From positions 10,016,115 through 10,080,114 of the forward strand of contig CM070550.1 in the NCBI GenBank assembly GCA_036346405.1: a stretch of DNA of 64,000 nt, given 5' to 3'. Below the pieces are notes generated by a model. It saw nothing but the letters and a program-made list of their open reading frames with translations, had not been told where the DNA came from and did not search any database. Each line of letters opens with the position of its first letter. Position 1 is the stretch's first letter. Below, piece after piece: positions 42,853-53,877 of the stretch. This DNA is from Phyllostachys edulis. Its lineage: Eukaryota; Streptophyta; Magnoliopsida; Poales; Poaceae. Made by a program: the position numbers and the translations under genes.

Positions 42853-45800
42853 ATGGCTAACGACCTTGGTGGTTCGAACTAGCGTTTACTTTCTTGAATC
42901 GCTCGTCGACGACAAACATCGCGCCAACCGTCGTGCCCACATCTGCATGCAGAGGGGGGCGGATCGACTTGGGGTGGTCCGTACGTGGACACCCCAACAG
43001 GCTTGGAGACTACACCCATGCTGGATAGACAGGTTTGTCTGCAAACTATGTCATTTCTTTATGTCATATGTTTGCTATATACTTACTTCTTCGTGCTTTG
43101 CAGGCTAAGCACTGCCGGCCTTCTACCTCTTGCGCGAATGGTGGTGGCCACCGACGAGGACGGCACTCCAGTCGAGGACGACGGGGAGGCCCATGCCGGC
43201 CCGGAGTGGTCACGGTGGTTTCCTTTCGACCGATCGCTGCTGACAGCTTTGGTGGACCGTTGGCGGCCCGAGACGCACACCTTCCATCTCCCATTCGGGG
43301 AGATGGCCCCCACTCTCGAGGACGTCGCGCTGCTGCTCGGTTTACCTATCGCGGGAGCCACTACCTCCTCGCCGGACGCGCCTGCCCACTAGCATGACAC
43401 CCTGCTGGGCAAGTTTGAGGGGGTTCTTCCAGCTGAGGCCGTGCCTACCTACTTCGTATTCCCGACCCAACAGTGGTATGGGCTGCCCCTGTGGTGGCTT
43501 TTGTAGTTCCGGGTACATATGTTATCCATTTTTTATATTAAGCAATGCATTATCCTTACTATATGACGGGCTTACTAATTATTTGTTTGTGCATAGGTTG
43601 AACGGATGGCCGCAGAACCCACTGACAACCAGGTGTTGCGGCACCTCAAGGCGTTCTTGTTGTGGCTCTTCGGCTAGATACTATTTACCAGCAACCACGG
43701 TGACTCCGTCGACGCCCGCCTCTTAGGGTACGCGAGGGCCATCGCCGACGGAGAGGAGGTGCAGACCAGCTGGGGATCTACCGCATTTGCCGCGACGTAC
43801 CGCGACATGTGTGAGGCGTGTTGTCGGACGAGGCCAGCCTCTATCCTCACAGGCTGCCCCCGTCCTGTTGCAGCTATGGTTGTTCGAGCGCTTCTCCCTC
43901 GGATGTCCTATGCTGCTGGACTCCAATCCGTACCGCGCGGACATGTACCACAGCGACACGGTGGACCAGCCGATCGAAGGGTCCCTTTGGTGCCGTAGAT
44001 GGGTACGTACTCTCGTCTATCTTTACTTTAGTCGTATTACGGGTCATCCCTTATAACCAATGTCCCATCTCGCAGGCACAGTTTGCACATGTGTAGGCCA
44101 CACGTGTGTCCGAGCACTTCATCGAGCAGCTCAACTGCCTCACCGCTGACGACGTCCGTTGGGAGCCGTACTCTGATCAGGAGATGGAGGACCGTGCTCC
44201 CGCAGGGCTGTCCTCACTGTGCTGGCGCAACCATGTGTACTGGCTGACATGGAAGAAGCTCGTCTTTGGCGTGTTCGTCGATGACTACGCGGTGCACAGG
44301 CTGATGCGCCAATTCGGCCTCCACCAAGTTGTTCCTGTTCCAGTTGGGATGCGGGTGCCCGACTCGACCCACACGTGAGGTAGACACAACACATGTTCGT
44401 ATATTTTTTTCAGTTGTGCTACGATGGCTTCTAATTGCAGTGGTAAATTTCACAGGCATAGTAGGAGGGGTGGCTACAGGACGAATTGGGCGGCAAAGAT
44501 GAAGTTGTGGCTGGCGCAGTGGGCGGACGCCCTCCAGGACTACGTGCAGGAGGGCTCCCCGTACGATCCCAGTGTATACGATGAGTACCTATGCTGGTAC
44601 GCTCCGTAGACATGCACCAGGCTGGTGCATGTCGTCGACCCTCCCCCCACTCGCGTACCAGCACCGACCGACGCGTACCCTATATAATTCGCGCGGAACG
44701 TGCACCTCGCGGTATGTACTCTCGTGGTTCAACATGTTTGAGTAAATGTAAGATCGAGGAGGCCGACTAGAGGTGGGTGAATAGGCGGTTTTAAAAACCT
44801 TTTGGCTAAAACCGAGTTTTATGCGGAATTGTAAATCAACTCAGTTTTGCCCAATTAAAACCTAAATCAACTAGTCTTGACTAAGTGCACCAATGAAATA
44901 AAACTATAGATAATGATAGCAATTATACAAAGACAATTAAGCAATTTAATACAAGGAATATAAATTGCACAAAGTAAAACATAAGAAAACAAACTATAAT
45001 GACACAATGATGTTTTACCGTGGTGTTCGGAGACTTGCCAGTCTCCCCTAGTTTACGTTGAGGTAAGCCCAACCAAATTGGACCGGCTCCACAATTGAGC
45101 CAACATTTCCGAGGTAAGTACAACCACTTGGACCGGCTCCAACATGAACCAACATCTCTGGAAAAACGCATTCTCTGGAAAAAAAAACTGGCCGAGACAC
45201 TTGACCCAGAGGTTCGATCAGATCGGCCAACACAAGGTGGTTAGACCGATTGCACACCGCCGGTCAGACCGGTCAACCATGGCGGTTAAACCACCAAAAC
45301 AAGAAACCGGCACACAGCCCGATCGAACTCTCAATGGCCAGTCAGACACCCAAAGACCTGCGGTCAGACTGCCAAAGTTGAGAAACATGGATTTTTGTAT
45401 TCCACTTCAACTCAATTTGCAAAACACATTTGCCAATTGATACGCGATGCAAACAAGAGATAAAGACGAGATTCTCAACAAGTTGTAAAACACATTTGCC
45501 AACTTTTAGAATCACACCACAAGGAATAAGATACATGAACTTAAACTATTTGCAAAACCCATTCGTAAACTAAAGTCATATGCTATAAGGATTATGTATG
45601 AGCCTCGACTATTTGCAAAACACATTCGCAAATATCGGCAACATGCTAACGAGAGCTAGAGCAAGCACAACGAGCTATCAACACATGACACTCTCAATCT
45701 ACTAGTCAAGACCGCTCTTAATAGTACGGCAACCTATACTAGCAATCCGATCTTTCAACCAAACACCAAGACCGGTAAAAGGCTAGGAACACATTCTTAG

Positions 45801-47339
45801 CCTTAGCTAGTCATACTTTACCTTGCACATTCACTTGAAGCTTTATGACGCACATCTTCTCTTCAAGATCGGGTTATTGACTTGATAGTCATCATCACAT
45901 GACAATTTCCTTTACTTCAGGTTCTTGATTTGAATATACATCAACTCATGATGCACTCTTTCACTTGACCTCCATCAACACATGATGGAGTCTTCTCTTA
46001 GCTTGATGATCAACTCATGTCATCTCCTCTTCGAGATCTTGATACGCATCAACACATGATGCATCCTTTACTCCAAACTCTTGACTTCAATATCATCAAC
46101 ACATGATGCTCTTCTTCAGTCGGGATCTTGACTTAAACACCATCAACACATGATGATTTCCTTCATCCTGAGTCTTGACTTGATGACGATCAACTCATGA
46201 TATCATCCAAAGTCTCCATCATCATGGAACATAACCTATTCATCCAACTTATGGAAAATGTTAGTTCCATATGAAAATTGTCATTAATTTCCAAAATACT
46301 CCATTAACTCGTAATGACGGGTCTAGATTCTTCAGTAAGGTCACGTCAATTACAAGTTTGACGCTTTCGTGTACTCGTTGCAGACGGACATCAACGTCAT
46401 GATGGTGAGGGAGTCCTGGTCGATCCTAGATAGGCTCACCCTTAGTGCGGATGTGACACGGGATGAGATGGCACAGTTTGCCCGTCGGGTCTACAGTGGG
46501 ACGAGGCATGCAATGACCCTGACGTCATGCAGGACGGTCCAAGAGGTGGCCACGTCGGCGCATACGTTGAGGCCAGCACATCCTGCAGCCCAGTCAGGAG
46601 GCTCGGGAGGGGCACGTTCACATGCCCCGCCTGCGCCTGGCCAAGCTGGAGGGTCAGACTGGACACGTACCCCACCTCCACCTGGGAAGGCTGTAGGATC
46701 AGATTGGACACATGGCTACCCACCACTGCCTCTGCTGGGACAGGTCAGAGTGTTCGAGTGGGCACGTGGGTACGCACTGCCACCGCCACCGCCGTCATTC
46801 CTGGACACATACCCGACAGCGCTAGGACAGTATCCTTTCTTCCTTGACCTTTATGGATAGTACGGCAGGTATGACCCTTTGTCGCGCGCCATGGTTCACA
46901 ACAAAGGTACGTTTCCTCTCTTCAGGTTTGTGATTGTCGATATATTATAGAGATTAACATTATTTGTCCTGCAGGTTTCGCGCTCCAGGCGAGAGTTGAG
47001 CTCTCCCCGCACGATGACGCCCACGAGGCCGTGGACGCCTTCTTCGCGGATTACCCCGAGGAGATCAGTGGAGCAGCTGAGCCTGCGCCCATCATAGTTC
47101 TTTCTAAGTCGCAGCTCAGCAGGCCCCTAGTGGGCACACAAGCACAGGTGGAGTCGACCCCCAAGGCCTTGGGAGCACGGGTCAGTAGGGCTCCTGAGCG
47201 GCTTTCCCTGTCTAGGCCCCGACCCCGGCACCACGCGCTTCGGAAGCCCAAGCGGGGTCGTACTGGTGGGCACGGACCGGGTGTGGGACATGGCGACGAC
47301 GGAGGAGGTGCTGCAGGTGGCGTAGCGGGTGGCCAGTAG
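42853..47339 (+). pseudogene. Plant mobile domain (aminotransferase-like, PMD) gene of the MULE
   Basis: Pieces in order: an N-terminal exon ending near 43,030; exon from 43,105 with RWRPETHTFHLPFGEMAPTL and EDVALLLGLPIAG, the hallmark of the PMD family; WYGLPLWWLL (43,470-43,505); LRHLKAFLLWLFG, stop, ILFTSNHGDSVDARLLGYAR (43,630-43,740); LLQLWLFERFSLGCPMLLDS and GSLWCRRW (43,868-44,003); YWLTWKKLVFGVFVDDYAVH (44,235-44,295); WLAQWADALQDYVQEGSPYD (44,510-44,570). After the LTR insertion it continues with TDINVMMVRESWSILDRLTL (46,384) and a Pro/Gly-rich tail. Several in-frame TAG codons and at least one frameshift make it dead. PMD proteins are transposon-derived; MAIN-like host versions act in meristem and silencing, but here it rides in its native MULE. 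Confidence 0.85.
44747..46334. mobile_element. LTR-like insertion A (1.59 kb, TG...CA) in the PMD gene
   Basis: Starts TGTAAGATCGAGG and CCGACTAGAGG, ends GATTCTTCA, flanked by GTAAA (44,742-44,746) and GTAAG (46,335-46,339), a 5-bp duplication with one mismatch. The same family as insertion B at 55,632. The interior has no gene but has repeated ATCAACACATGATG-type units (45,935-46,200). Interpreted as a solo LTR. Confidence 0.75.
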
Positions 47340-47459
47340 GGGGTCTTCGTTGTGCTCTGTGTACTTGTATTTTGTGTTTACGTATTCTAGTTCATAGTTA
47401 CTATGACATGGTTGTCTATGCATTCCCTCTTGCATTGTGCTATAAACTTATGATATTAC

Positions 47460-47695
47460 TTACCAATCGTTCGTGCCCTAGTCGCTGAACAGTTGGACAA
47501 CTTGGCAGCAAAAAGTGGCCCGCTACTAGCTGCCAAGTCGTACAACGGTTTAGCGACTAGTCGACGTGTCGCTAAACCGTTGGGCCAATACTTGCTGTCA
47601 AGTTGTCTAACGGTTGAACGACTAGTCGACGTGTCGCTCAACCGTTGGCCCGCTACTTGCTGCCAAGTCGTCCAACGGTTGAGCGACTAGATGGT
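47460..47695. repeat. Internal block of the MULE subterminal repeat
   Basis: At least six units of the CGCTCAACCGTTGG type, with GCGACTAGTCGACGTGTCGC palindromes and CTGCCAAGTCGTxCAACGGTT units, lie between the PMD gene and the transposase. The same unit otherwise occurs only near the element ends. It sits immediately upstream of the transposase 5' region and could be its promoter or a former element end. Confidence 0.85.
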
Positions 47696-47719
47696 TGTAT
47701 AGAAAGCCAGACCCAGTCC

Positions 47720-48172
47720 CGTCATGATTCCTTTCGCCATTTCTCTCAGCAGACAACGAGAGCAGATCGGGAGAGGAGAAAAGGGGAGGGATAGAAGGAT
47801 AGGGGTAGTGAAGAGGGGAGAAGGTAGGGAGAGGGAGAAGCAGAGGACCTCAGGAGAGGGAGAAGCAGAGGAGCTTGAGAGAGGGAGAGAAGGGGAGGGG
47901 AGGAGCTTGGGAGAGGTAGAGAAGGGGAGGAGAGGAGCTCGGGAGAGGGGGATAAGGGAGGAGATGAGCTCAGGACGTGAAAGAGAAAGATGAAGGAAGC
48001 TCATTGATAAGAAGAGAAGGTCTCTGCGTAAAGGTAATATTCTTGTCTGTTCTTGTTCTCGGTTGAATGTAGGCGACGTGTAGCTACTTGTTGGTTTAGC
48101 ACATATTTTGTGAATGTATGTTGAAAAATCGCTAGTTGCAATGTTTGAAATATTTGCAGTGATAAATCAGTC
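47720..48172 (+). promoter_or_regulatory. GA-rich 5' region of the MULE transposase gene
   Basis: GGGAGAGG/AAGGGGAGGAG-type purine stretch (47,755-47,990), then AAGGTAATATTCTTGTCTG, which fits a 5' UTR intron donor, with an acceptor-like TTTGCAG near 48,155 before the ATG at 48,173. Inferred from position and composition only. Confidence 0.4.
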
Positions 48173-50735
48173 ATGTCGGAGCCCACAAGATGGAAAGTGC
48201 ATTACGATATTGGTACGGTTCGTGAAGGTCCATACGGTGTTGACCTAAGTGGTTTACAGCAAGTCAATATGGTACACCCAGACGCAGCGAATGCCCAAAT
48301 CAGAGATGTCCTACGCTGGCTCACCGGAAGCTTCTCCTTGGATCTTAAGGTGTGCAATGTCGTCGTACATGGGCTTTAGAGTTGGTCTACCACGCACATT
48401 CGGCAGGAGTTGACCAGACTGATGCGCACGGTTGCATGGAAGGGATGTCTGGAAGGCTATCGGCGCCGTGGCTATGAGTGCATGCTACTCATGCAAGCAT
48501 GTCCAAAGGGAGTCATCGGAGGCCCTGTCGACGGCTATCGTTGGGTTGGTGGGAGCAGCTTGGGCGCGCAGCGCGTGGTTCATGAAGAAGACGTGGTGGT
48601 CGATGTTGCCGAGACAAAAGAGGAGGAGGTGACCGATGTTACGGAGGTAGGACAGGACACGGTGACCTATGTTGCCGAGGTAGAAGAGGAATATCGTGCA
48701 TTGCATGCTTTAGCCCAGTGCATAGGCAGATGTAGGGGAGCATGTCGACAGCACGTCAGATGGAAATCGATGACTTGACAGCTCGGGCGAAGGAGGAAGC
48801 TTTAGAAGAGGACGGGGATGACTCGTCTGAGGAGAACGAAGGTCTCATCCCATAGAAAATGGAATAGGGTGGATGTTGAGGGTCTTGCTGTGCACGACAA
48901 GCAGAAATCACCGTGGGAGTACTATGGTACGGAGGTTCTGCTTCATGCAATGTTTGTTGACGAGGGATCACTGTAGGATGCTATTAAGCTGTGGGCCTTG
49001 TCCATGCAACAGACATTTCGGGTCCTCAAATCCAGCTAGGAGCAATACACTGTGGTCTGCGAGCAGGCTAGGTGCCATTGGCGTGTGTACGCACGTATAC
49101 CCAAGTACGAGACTCACTAGATTGTCTCCAAGGTGGAGGCGCACTCCTGCTTGCTCAGTAGTGTTTCGCCAAGGCATCACAACCTAACATCCACCTTCAT
49201 AGCCAATGTGATGTACGGAGAGATAGTGAAGAAGACGGACCTGAAGGCCAAGCACATCATGGTGGCTATCGAACAGAAATTCAAGTACAAGTTTAGCTAC
49301 ACGAAGACATGGCGTGCTAAGTAGAAGGCTTTGGAAAGAAGGGTTGGTCTTTCGAGGCGGCTTACAACAACCTTCCTTGTATGCTCCAGGTGCTGTAGGA
49401 TAGGAACCCAGGTACATATATTGCTATGAAGGACAAGCCATCCAAAAGTTCATCACTAGGTTTCATGGTATTACAAAGGGTCTTCTTAGCCTTTGGTCCC
49501 TACATCGATGCATTCAGACACATGTTGCCTGTGATATCAGTGGACAGGATGTTTCTAACAGGGAAATACAAGAGCATGATCCTAACAACAATTGGCATTG
49601 ATGGCAACAATCAGATTCTACCCTTGGCCATCGCTTTTGTCGAAAGTGAGAATTTCGACAGCTGATTGTGGTTCCTTCGACATCTGAAGGAGGGAGTAGT
49701 TGGGGCATGTCCTGATGTCTGCATAATCCATGATCGCCACCCTGGGATGATGAAGGCCATCTGAAAACTTCAGTAAGACCCTGATGAGTCGTTCCCTTGG
49801 CCAGACATGAGGAACAGATGGTGCATTCGTCATCTGGAGGCCAACTTCTTCAAGCAGTTCAGGCATCAACCGTTGATGAAGCTCTTCAAGAGGCTTACTA
49901 TGCAGAACCAGTAGCGTAAATTTGATGCGTTATGGGAGATGTTAGAGGAGCACACCAGGAAGCATGTCGTCGAGAGGAATAAGCATCCGCTCATTCCTAG
50001 GGTAGCGCAACCCGAACGCCTCACACCACTGCGGGAGCTCGACCCTCCCCATTTGATGCGGAGGACCTTGAGGGACATCTGGTGCTTCTCCCATTGGATC
50101 GAGGCTGAGCCATTGCAGAAGTGGTCCTTGCTGTACGATACGGACGGTGCAAGGTACGACATAATGACCACTTACCTTGCCAAGGTGTACAACTGGGTTA
50201 TTAGGGGCCTCCATTCTCTGCCCCTCGTCGCCATCGTGGAAGGCGTTCTGCACGGTACAATCGGATATTTCAGGGAAAGGCATACAAATACGGCATTTCA
50301 TGCAGCCAACCCGACATACACCGTACTGCTCGAGACTTACAATGTACATGTAGGCCAAGACTGAGAAGGGTCAGTCACACGCAGTCTTCATGATGGGCAA
50401 TACAAAGCATCGTTTCGATGTGGTCCTTCAGGACAGAGTCAGATTTGGGATGGCTCGGTCTCTTGTTACCCACAAGGTATGCCTTGGAGACCATATGAAT
50501 GAACCTAGCTGCACATGCAATAAGCCAAAGCTCCTTCACAAGCCATGCTCTCGTGTCCTTGTCGCGTGCGGGACCATCCACATGGACCCATCGAACTTCA
50601 TATCGGAGTACTTATGAAGGAGAGGGTGCAGTAGGCATGGTGCGTCGAGCTAAGAGGCTTCAGGGTTATGAGCAACTTCGCCACATTGGATATTGTACGG
50701 AGGACTTGGATTTCAGATCTTGACCTATTGAAGGG
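48173..50735 (+). pseudogene. mudrA-like: MURA-type Mutator transposase
   Basis: The N-terminal part starts MSEPTRWKVHYDIGTVREGP. The MuDR DNA-binding domain follows: DAIKLWALSMQQTFRV, then KAKHIMVAIEQKFKYKFSYT and KALERR (48,975-49,340). The MULE DDE domain is at 49,426-50,300 with PVISVDRMFLTGKYK (first Asp near 49,543), DVCIIHDRHPGMMKAI (second Asp near 49,733) and VAIVEGVLHGTIGYFRERH (Glu near 50,240). A SWIM zinc finger at 50,509-50,572 reads CTCNKPKLLHKPCSRV, with Arg where the CxH histidine should be. At least six in-frame stops and two frameshifts kill it. Most stops are TAG at positions where relatives are expected to have Gln or Trp. Confidence 0.88.
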
Positions 50736-50977
50736 GGGAACAGGAAGGCCACACTGCAAGAACTTGCAAGGCACCTGTCGACACGTAGAAATACCAGCGT
50801 GAAGTGCAGCACCGCTCCTTGTTGGGTGCGTAGTGGTACTAAGATTAGAACTGCTAGCATGTTGTAACTTGTACTTCAGTAAGTACCTTGTTTGTTGTAA
50901 GTTCTATGAAATTAATTGTACTGTAATTGCAAATTTTAACTTTATTTGAAGTGTCAATCTCTCATCATAATTGCAAT

Positions 50978-51345
50978 GCACGACGTGACCTCGCTCGGCA
51001 GCACACCACGTGACCTCGCTTTGCAAAGCAGGGCGTGACCACTCTCTACAAAGCAGGAAGTGACCATTCTCTGCAAAGCAGGACATGACCACTCTCTGCA
51101 AACCAGGACGTGACCCAATGAGTCAGCTTTTCAGGATGACATGACTCGACGAGGCCACTTCCCGCAGTGATGTGACCCAACGAGTCTACTCCCCGCAAAG
51201 ACGTGACGCAGCGCTTCCACATAATTCCTCCTAGGGTCTGCTTCCCGTGCCTCATTACCCAACGAGTCAGCTTTGCGCAGCGACGTGACCTGACGAGTCA
51301 GTTTTGTGCAGCGACGTGACCCAACGAGTCTCCTCAGAGCCGCTA
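50978..51345 (+). repeat. Minisatellite of ~25-30 bp units
   Basis: Variants of GCAAAGCAGGACGTGACCAC and CGTGACCCAACGAGTC repeat about a dozen times between the transposase and the accessory ORF. Most units contain CGTGAC or a one-base variant. Confidence 0.75.
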
Positions 51346-51397
51346 CCTCACGGATGCGAATTTCCTTCAAACGAATTACAATTCAGTTGCGTACACA

Positions 51398-52242
51398 ATG
51401 CCGGCTCGGTATATAAGTACTACTCCTTCCATGATGGGTTCTCCTACATCTAGACTTCAACACAATCTCACTCAGATGGAGAGACACTTGGAGCGGATTC
51501 GTGAACTACAAAAGGAGTATGCGGCCCAAGAGGAACAAAGGGAGCATGCCAAGAGGCAACATCCCCGCACTAACGCCGCCCCCCATAGCAGCAACCCCTA
51601 CCGCAACATCCCAACTAAGCATTCACTGCAACACCCACTTGAGAGGGAGACACCACCCCTATGTTGGTGCAGGGACAGATGCAAGTTTTTCAAGCCCAAG
51701 CACCGGCTCAGCCTGGACATGCGTTACTAGGGTTGCGTGAACTACTCCTGCGACTATCCTGACCACCATTGGGACACGAGTCGCTATCTATAACTGGTAA
51801 GGACAGGTTACAGTATGTTCCCCTACCATTTCTCTTTCAAAGTACGCACTAACAACCTCTCTCGTCTACCCGTAGTCCCCGAATCCACTATGTGGCTACC
51901 GCAAGTGGATCGACCTAGAGATCCACCCACATGACCAGTGGACTCTCGACTGCGAGGAGTGCGATGCCAACAGGGACCACAAGAGGAGGGAGGAGGAGCG
52001 CCGCACCGAAGAGCACTGAGGCGTGTCAACAGAGTCGAAGGCCCATCTCGAGCGTCTTGGTCAGGAGGCCTTGAGGCTCGCGAGAGGGAGTGCGAGAAAA
52101 AGAGGGAAATGACGGCTGAGGCTGAGGCCGAGGCGACCGCGAGGAGTACAACGTCGAGCTCGCAAGGAATGGCAAATGGCCTCGGTCCACATAGTAGTCT
52201 GACCCTTTTTGTCCATATGTCCCATGTATTTCTAATTCTCTA
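51398..52242 (+). pseudogene. Accessory ORF of the MULE (coiled coil plus Cys-rich segment)
   Basis: The first piece (51,398-51,730) includes LTQMERHLERIRELQKEYAA followed by QEEQREHAKR, a charged coiled coil. After frame breaks, 51,880-52,018 encodes CGYRKWIDLEIHPHDQWTLD, Cys-Glu-Glu-Cys-Asp-Ala-Asn-Arg-Asp-His, then KRREEERR. The Cys spacing recalls a small GRF-like zinc finger but is incomplete. The end (52,140-52,190) encodes YNVELARNGKW, matching the remnant at the window start, so this ORF belongs to the family. Function unknown. Confidence 0.55.
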
Positions 52243-52906
52243 AAGGCATGCATGTACTATCCTTGGTTCGTTAGCTTGCTTGCCATGTAACCCCTTATCG
52301 GATCAACTGTCGTGTTGTTATCGTTGCGCCATTTCTCCAAAGTTCTCCACTCTGTGTGAATTTTCTGGTGCATCGTAATATCACTTACCTTCGTACTTAC
52401 GAATCATTACTACCTCTATCGTACTCACAAAATTCTTAAGAAATTTAGCGCACTACAATAATATATGATGATCACAAAATGTTATTGCGAGTCTGACAAA
52501 TTTCGTACCCTTGAGATTCTACGAAAATCACAAACGGACCAGCCAATCTTGTCACCGCCCTTTTATTTTTTTTAAAAAAAACATCCTAGAAACATGATTT
52601 GCTAAATGTATTACCTACAAAATTTGACATTTATTCCCACATAATTATTCCAATTGGATTAATAAAATAGTACAGTTATTACTTTAAATCGCCCAATGGT
52701 TTGATGACTTTCTATGAGTCGCTCAACCATTGGGCGACTGAGTGAAGTCGCTCAACCAGAGAGCGACTAAACCCGTGTCGCTCTTTTGTTGGGCGAGCTT
52801 TTCTAGTCGCCCAATGGTACAACAACGGATGATTATTTCTGTCAAAAAAGTAGTATTATTTTTGTAATTTGAATAAAAAATATGTTATTAAAAAATCGAG
52901 TTTAAC

Positions 52907-53249
52907 TTGTGAGTCCATCCACTTTGCATGTGTGTGCGTGCGTTTAACCCATGTATGCGTGTGTGCGCCTATGTTAGATAATCATCAAGAGATATAGGAG
53001 TACTAGAGAGATACTAGTTGAGAGAAAGAAATCAGTGAGTGATTTCCAAGAGAGTTTTTTAGCCGGCCCGACAAAAGACTGCTGATCAAATTTTAATAAG
53101 GTTGAGGTAAGAGAGAAATACAAGATATTGACAACAGGGCACTCAACACACAACCACTGAACAAATGAACATCGCAACAACGCAAAATCAGAAAGAACAA
53201 GAACCCGTCCTTTAGAAAATCAGGGCGCTTGAGTGCTGCCACACCACGC
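52907..53249. other. Right flank of the MULE, no gene seen
   Basis: TGTGTGCGTGCG-type low complexity near 52,930-52,972, then AT-rich sequence. Confidence 0.4.
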
Positions 53250-53790
53250 AACTCCCTTTAGTTCTCAGCGTGCTATGTAGCTCTCGCGTGTTCTCGCTTC
53301 GGTGCGTCCTCTTGAAGAAACTGGTAGATTGTCAAGCCAACGACTCTTTTTTGATTAGCCACATAAGTTCCCCGCTGTCTTTTGCTGAGAACGAAGATCC
53401 TCACATTTCTTTCGTTCCGAATGATTCAATGAACGATTCAATGCACAAGAATAGCAAGGGAATCAAAAAACCTTGTAGAACTGTTTTGCGAAGCTCTTTC
53501 TGATTGTGCACCACCACGACTCCGAATCAAGTTCATTCACCGTGGGTAACAGGAACGTGACGTTGATCCAATCACGAACCCATTGGGTATACACGCAATG
53601 GATGAAAATGCGAGACACATGGTGCATGACAGCTGGTGAGGCCACCCATGCTTTTGGAGATCGTCGGCTGTCAAGCAGCGACCCTTCACTACCAACCGCA
53701 TGAAGAATTTGCAGCGACCCGGTGCTACAGCTTTCCAGATGATCTCGCTGAAAGCAGATTTTGTTTTAGCCATGAAAAAAGGTTGTATGT
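53250..53790 (-). pseudogene. LINE (non-LTR) C-terminal fragment, zf-RVT region
   Basis: On the minus strand, SEIIWKAVAPGRCKFFMRLV, VKGRCLTADDLQKHGWPH and LSCTMC match the zinc-binding (zf-RVT) region at the C-terminus of plant LINE reverse transcriptases. A later frame has WWCTIRKSFAKQFYKVF and IIRNERNVRIF, the usual following block. Stops and frameshifts are present and the catalytic RT domain is absent. Confidence 0.8.
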
Positions 53791-53877
53791 TGTTGCGATG
53801 CCTGCCACCAAATAGCCAATGAAGGCCATAGTTCGGTACATCCTCGTCAGCCCCACGAGCCGAACTTAAATGGCACC

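Larger units (their letters stand above)
39769..52897 (+). mobile_element. 13.1-kb Mutator-like element with plant mobile domain gene
   Basis: A perfect 9-bp target duplication GAGTTTAAC at 39,760-39,768 and 52,898-52,906 brackets inverted termini of about 85 bases, each with TTTAATAAC, ATTAC(A)AAAATAATACTA-like and AGAAATAATCATC segments. Just inside both ends are clusters of short inverted units of the TCGCTCAACCGTTGGGCGAC type (39,855-39,925 with 42,410-42,495; 52,690-52,815). Gene order on the plus strand is PMD gene, internal repeat block, MURA transposase, accessory ORF. The element was invaded by a CACTA (39,930-42,390) and an LTR (44,747-46,334), so its own length is about 9.1 kb. All genes carry stops. 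Confidence 0.9.
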
